From: an uncultured Pseudomonadota bacterium
Lineage (GTDB): Bacteria > Pseudomonadota > Alphaproteobacteria > CACZRW01
Direction: 5' to 3'
Assembly (NCBI GenBank): GCA_902783675.1
Contig: CACZRW010000028.1
Location: 1 to 6,559 of the forward strand
Length of the DNA: 6,559 bases
The notes under the pieces are model-generated. The model did no database searches, was not told where the DNA came from, and was given only the letters and a program-made list of their open reading frames with translations. This document shows, in pieces, positions 6,469 through 6,559 of the stretch. Position 1 is the first letter of the stretch, and each line of letters begins with the position of its first letter. The position numbers and the translations under genes are program-made.

Positions 6469-6559
6469 CGGTAGTCAAAAATCCTTTTTTCCTAACAAAA
6501 AGAGCGGGCGCGAGGCCCACTCTTATTTTAACTTATAAGAATGTATGAAAGGGTTTGTA
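6469..6559 (-). other. 5' non-coding leader of the rimP-nusA-infB operon (truncated by window edge)
   Basis: These 91 bases hold no recognisable gene. On the minus strand, from the window edge inwards, there is an A/T-rich segment (6559-6525), a hairpin with a U-rich run (6524-6495), two purine-rich SD-like runs (TTAGGA near 6490-6495 and AAAAAAGGA at 6490-6482), and a short spacer to the rimP ATG. The promoter is probably upstream of the window. No tRNA can be seen, although a tRNA precedes this operon in some bacteria such as E. coli. Confidence 0.6.
6492..6524 (-). terminator. Hairpin plus U-run before rimP: candidate attenuator or upstream-gene terminator
   Basis: On the minus strand AAGAGTGGGC (6524-6515), loop CTCGC (6514-6510) and GCCCGCTCTT (6509-6500) form a 10-bp stem with one G-U pair, followed by TTTTGTT so that five T's run consecutively from the end of the stem. 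This is a good rho-independent terminator in the direction of the operon. From memory, a 'rimP leader' attenuator has been described computationally in Proteobacteria upstream of this same operon, which favours attenuation. With only 35 bp of sequence beyond it, the hairpin could instead end an upstream gene. Read on the plus strand the same stem is followed by TTATTTTAA, so weak bidirectional activity is possible. Confidence 0.7.

Noticed and set aside
6525..6559. Promoter-like TAAAAT and TATAAG hexamers upstream of the leader hairpin
   Set aside because: No matching -35 element at 16-18 bp can be seen within the window, and a -10 at TAAAAT would start transcription inside the hairpin, so I do not call a promoter.
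6469..6559. Possible tRNA upstream of rimP, as in E. coli
   Set aside because: No acceptor stem, T-loop GTTCRANNC or CCA end is visible, and the segment is too short for a full tRNA.
1..6559. A hidden novel system, mobile element or transferred segment inside the operon
   Set aside because: Genes are contiguous, intact and in the normal order, with gaps of 2-17 bp and no insertion, inverted repeats or visible change in composition.

Overview
The window is a stretch of the conserved nusA-infB transcription/translation operon of an alphaproteobacterium. Every gene lies on the minus strand, so the operon reads from right to left. In transcriptional order it holds rimP, nusA, an rnpM/ylxR-type gene (YlxR domain joined to an L7Ae-like domain), infB, rbfA and the first 246 codons of truB, which runs off the left edge. 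Alphaproteobacterial origin is inferred from three things: the gene order; the YlxR + L7Ae-like two-domain protein between nusA and infB; and phrases remembered from alphaproteobacterial relatives, such as the near-invariant NusA S1-KH core and the RRGRSLASIKRAREK stretch of IF-2. Base composition is moderate rather than GC-rich, so an uncultured or host-associated lineage is possible, but the sequence cannot settle this.

Layout from the 5' end of the operon: positions 6469-6559 are non-coding leader. It contains a 10-bp hairpin followed by a U-rich run just upstream of rimP. This could be a transcription attenuator for the operon or the terminator of a gene outside the window. rimP (6468-5977) is followed after 17 bp by nusA (5959-4376). 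nusA overlaps rnpM/ylxR (4383-3721) by 8 bases (ATGCGTAA). Five bases later infB starts (3715-1139), then after 15 bp rbfA (1123-743), and after 2 bp truB (740 to beyond 1). The tight spacing and overlaps point to one polycistronic, translationally coupled transcript.

The products act together on RNA and the ribosome. NusA tunes RNA polymerase pausing, termination and antitermination. RimP and RbfA mature the 30S subunit. IF-2 places initiator tRNA and joins the subunits. TruB makes pseudouridine 55 in tRNA. The YlxR-type protein is an RNA-binding factor associated with RNase P or the nascent transcript.

I see no mobile element, CRISPR array, RNA gene or defence system, and all complete genes look intact. 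Points worth a second look: the leader hairpin, a TruB N-terminal extension of about 44 residues, a 13-bp tandem duplication that doubles the ribosome-binding-site motif in front of rbfA, the repetitive Ala/Lys/Glu helix coding region in infB, and sequence departures in the L7Ae-like and RbfA motifs. None amounts to a clearly new biological system.
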